Shown: in pieces, positions 61,927 to 64,000 of the stretch
How positions within the stretch are numbered: position 1 is the stretch's first letter
Layout of the letters: each line of letters opens with the position of its first letter
DNA from: Bog-1198 sp963727045
Lineage (GTDB): Bacteria; Pseudomonadota; Gammaproteobacteria; Steroidobacterales; Steroidobacteraceae
Reading direction: 5' to 3'
DNA: 64,000 bases
NCBI GenBank assembly: GCA_963727045.1
Contig: CAVSES010000001.1
Span: 2,142,524 to 2,206,523 of the forward strand
The notes under the pieces: generated by a model
Database searches by the model: none
The model's input: the letters and a program-made list of their open reading frames with translations, nothing else
What the model was told of the DNA's origin: nothing
Position numbers and translations under genes: made by a program

Positions 61927-61947
61927 GGGGCGCACGGTGTAACAGCT

Positions 61948-63711
61948 ATGAGCGATTCGTTGCCACCTTTGATACCTGGTCGGATCTCCCGGGGTGCGCA
62001 GGGTTCATCGCAATTCGGATGGACCAGATGGGTTCCCGGATTGCAGATGATTCGGACCTACGAGATCAAATGGCTTTGGCATGATATCGCCGCCGGTTTG
62101 GTGCTGACGTCCGTTCTGGTACCGGTCGGAATTGCCTACGCCGTTGCATCGGGTGTGCCGGCAATATGCGGCCTCTACGCGACCATTGTCGGGCTGCTTG
62201 CCTATGCCCTAGCGGGGCCAAGTCGCATTCTCGTGTTGGGGCCGGATTCCTCGCTCGTCACCCTGGTGCTGGCAGTGACACTGCCTTTGTCCAGGGGTGA
62301 TCCAGAACGCGCTATCGCCCTCGCAGGCATGATGGCCATGGTCTCCGGGGCATTCTGCCTAATCGCCGGCGTGGCTCGATTGGGTTTCATCACCGATTTG
62401 CTGTCCAAGCCCATCCGCTACGGCTACATGAACGGCATCGCCCTGACAGTGCTGGTCAGCCAATTACCGTCAATGCTGGGCGTATCGTCCGGCGACGAGG
62501 GGCTGTTCAACGAGTTATCGGCATTGTTTCGGGCCGTGGTAGCGGGCCACATGAATTGGGTATCACTGTCGTTGGGGGCCGGAACGCTCGTGGTGGTCCT
62601 GCTGTTCAAGCGCAGTCGGTACATACCCGGGGCACTGACGGCGGTCATTGGAACCACCATTGTCGTTGCGGTGTTCGACCTCGCCGCGCGTGCCGGCGTC
62701 GTGGTTCTCGGGCCCTTGCCCCAGGGACTGCCCGCCATCTCGTTCCCTTTGATGATCTCGACTGACTTCGCTCCTGTACTGCTTGGGGGTGTTGCCGTGG
62801 CTCTCGTGTCATTTGCCGATACGAGTGTATTGTCTCGGGCCTATGCCGCTCGCTCCGCGTCCTTCGTTGATCCCAACCAGGAAATGGTGGGATTAGGTGC
62901 GGCGAATCTGGCGGTGGCGCTGTTTCAGGGACTTCCGATCAGTGGCAGCGCCTCTCGAACCCCGGTGGCCGCCGCGGCAGGCGCAAAGACGCAATTGACG
63001 GGTGTCGTGGGAGCGTTGGCAGTCGCAACCCTGTTGTTGGTTGCGCCAAACCTGCTCAAGAATCTGCCCACGGCCACCTTGGCCGCGGTGGTCATGGCAT
63101 CGGCCGTTTCGCTCATCGAGATCGTTGATCTGCACCGGATCTACCGGATCCAGCGATGGGAATTCTGGTTATCGATCAGTTGCACGATTGGCGTTGCGGT
63201 ATTCGGGGCCGTTCCGGGCATCGGACTCGCGGTCGGGATCGCGGTCCTGGAGTTTCTCTGGGACGGCTGGCGTCCCCATTACGCCATTTTGGGTCGAGTT
63301 GCAGACTTGAAGGGATACCATGACATCGCCCGGTATCCAGAGGCTCGAGTCGTGCCAGGACTGGTTCTATTCCGTTGGGATGCGCCTCTGTTCTTCGCGA
63401 ACGCCGAGTTGTTTCGGAGCCGAGTGCTCGACGCCGTAGCGGATTCGCCAACGCCGGTCGTGTGGTTCGTCGTGACAGCTGAACCGGTTACCAGCATCGA
63501 TGTGACGGCCGCCGATGTCTTGGGTGAACTAGAAGATACTTTGATCGCTGCGGGAATCGAACTGTGTTTTGCCGAAATGAAGGATCCGGTGAAGGACAAA
63601 CTAAAACGCTTCGGACTGTTCGCGAGGGTCGGCGAGGAGCGATTCTTTCCCACGGTGGGTGAGGCCGTCGGAAGCTACTTGAAGGGTCATCCGGTCCCGT
63701 GGGTCGATTGA
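61948..63711 (+). CDS. SulP-family anion permease with STAS domain
   Basis: Membrane transporter of 587 residues. The transport domain (about 40-440) shows GLVLTSVLVPVGIAYAVASG, PAICGLYATIVGLLAYALAG and FQGLPISGSASRTPVAAAAG. A STAS domain follows (about 460-580: VPGLVLFRWDAPLFFANAEL). The substrate may be sulfate, bicarbonate or another anion. It begins 22 bases after the exporter remnant and overlaps the convergent PAP2 gene by 25 bases. Confidence 0.9.
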   Translation: MSDSLPPLIPGRISRGAQGSSQFGWTRWVPGLQMIRTYEIKWLWHDIAAGLVLTSVLVPVGIAYAVASGVPAICGLYATIVGLLAYALAGPSRILVLGPDSSLVTLVLAVTLPLSRGDPERAIALAGMMAMVSGAFCLIAGVARLGFITDLLSKPIRYGYMNGIALTVLVSQLPSMLGVSSGDEGLFNELSALFRAVVAGHMNWVSLSLGAGTLVVVLLFKRSRYIPGALTAVIGTTIVVAVFDLAARAGVVVLGPLPQGLPAISFPLMISTDFAPVLLGGVAVALVSFADTSVLSRAYAARSASFVDPNQEMVGLGAANLAVALFQGLPISGSASRTPVAAAAGAKTQLTGVVGALAVATLLLVAPNLLKNLPTATLAAVVMASAVSLIEIVDLHRIYRIQRWEFWLSISCTIGVAVFGAVPGIGLAVGIAVLEFLWDGWRPHYAILGRVADLKGYHDIARYPEARVVPGLVLFRWDAPLFFANAELFRSRVLDAVADSPTPVVWFVVTAEPVTSIDVTAADVLGELEDTLIAAGIELCFAEMKDPVKDKLKRFGLFARVGEERFFPTVGEAVGSYLKGHPVPWVD

Positions 63712-64000
63712 TGGTTCGATTTCTTACGGGCTCTTCGATACCACAGTGTGTCAACGGCCACCAGGCTCAAAGCGAGCCACGTTATCCCTGCTGATGCCGC
63801 TGCAAGCACGTCGCTCAGATAGTGAACCCCAAGATAGACACGACTTAAAGCGACCAGGGCGACCAAGGTAATAGCGACCAGAACAGCGAGGACTTTGAAG
63901 TACCACGCAGCGAGACGGGTGATGAGATACGCTGCCGAAACTCCATAGATCAGAGTGGCGGCCATGACATGTCCGCTCGGAAAGCTGTAGGTATGCAGAA
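63687..64000 (-). CDS. PAP2-family phosphatase (partial, N-terminus outside window)
   Basis: The C-terminal 104 residues of a membrane phosphatase. Reading in from the edge: SFPSGHVMAAT is motif C2 and SRVYLGVHYLSDVLAA is motif C3 with the catalytic histidine and aspartate, followed by a membrane span and a basic tail. It would remove phosphate from lipid or isoprenoid phosphates. The frame continues past the right edge; its end overlaps the SulP gene. Confidence 0.85.
   Translation of the reverse strand, partial: LHTYSFPSGHVMAATLIYGVSAAYLITRLAAWYFKVLAVLVAITLVALVALSRVYLGVHYLSDVLAAASAGITWLALSLVAVDTLWYRRARKKSNHQSTHGTG

Noticed and set aside
50875..64000. Second copy of the tRNA-Thr 3' end as right attachment site
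   Set aside because: I looked for GAATCCCTCAGCCGGC by eye and found none; an exact search should be run beyond the window.
1..64000. CRISPR arrays, rRNA genes or intact insertion sequences
   Set aside because: No regularly spaced repeats, rRNA sequence or transposase frame was seen.

Overview
The window is 64 kb of GC-rich bacterial chromosome. ParE/ParC with a wild-type quinolone region, RlmKL, YhhQ, a UrcA-family protein, HDOD proteins and a PuuR-type polyamine regulator suggest a gammaproteobacterium near the Xanthomonadales/Nevskiales (Steroidobacteraceae-like). That placement is inferred from gene content only.

Bases 1-20,000 are mostly core: parE-parC (parC runs off the left edge); a secreted patatin of the type Vd plan paired with a DUF4382 lipoprotein; aguA divergent from icd; icd convergent with sthA; two paralogous HDOD proteins around a trans-sulfuration enzyme; and a 1300-residue FAD/iron-sulfur dehydrogenase.

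Bases 20,000-40,000 hold a polyamine region. One long minus-strand run holds puuD, puuA, potFGHI, an MscS channel, an aminotransferase and a frameshifted S10 carboxypeptidase. puuB lies divergently upstream. After a block with a DUF6152 pair, rlmKL and an exonuclease-Cho fusion come aguB, a PuuR-type repressor, an omega-amino acid:pyruvate aminotransferase and a cupin. Together with aguA these genes cover agmatine -> N-carbamoylputrescine -> putrescine, uptake, and gamma-glutamylation, oxidation and hydrolysis. No PuuC-type aldehyde dehydrogenase is present. Perfect palindromes lie directly in front of puuD and puuR.

Bases 40,000-50,650 hold an OmpA-like lipid-anchored or membrane protein, the queuosine-precursor transporter, a degenerate EAL protein, a complete RND efflux operon, a small membrane protein and a collapsed alpha/beta-hydrolase gene.

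Bases 50,800-54,313 look like a decayed integrated replicon beside tRNA-Thr(UGU): a frameshifted P4-type integrase, a region with a DnaA-box match and three iterons, a RepA-family initiator, an unknown small gene and an AlpA-like regulator. No second copy of the tRNA end was found inside the window.

Bases 54,735-64,000 resemble a stress/redox accessory cluster: a diheme cytochrome c without a signal peptide, a thymidine phosphorylase-family enzyme, a UrcA protein, a universal stress protein with a FixJ-like inverted repeat upstream, a P-type cation ATPase, the remains of an ABC exporter operon collapsed by deletions, a SulP permease and a PAP2 phosphatase that runs off the right edge. No CRISPR array, rRNA or intact insertion sequence was seen.
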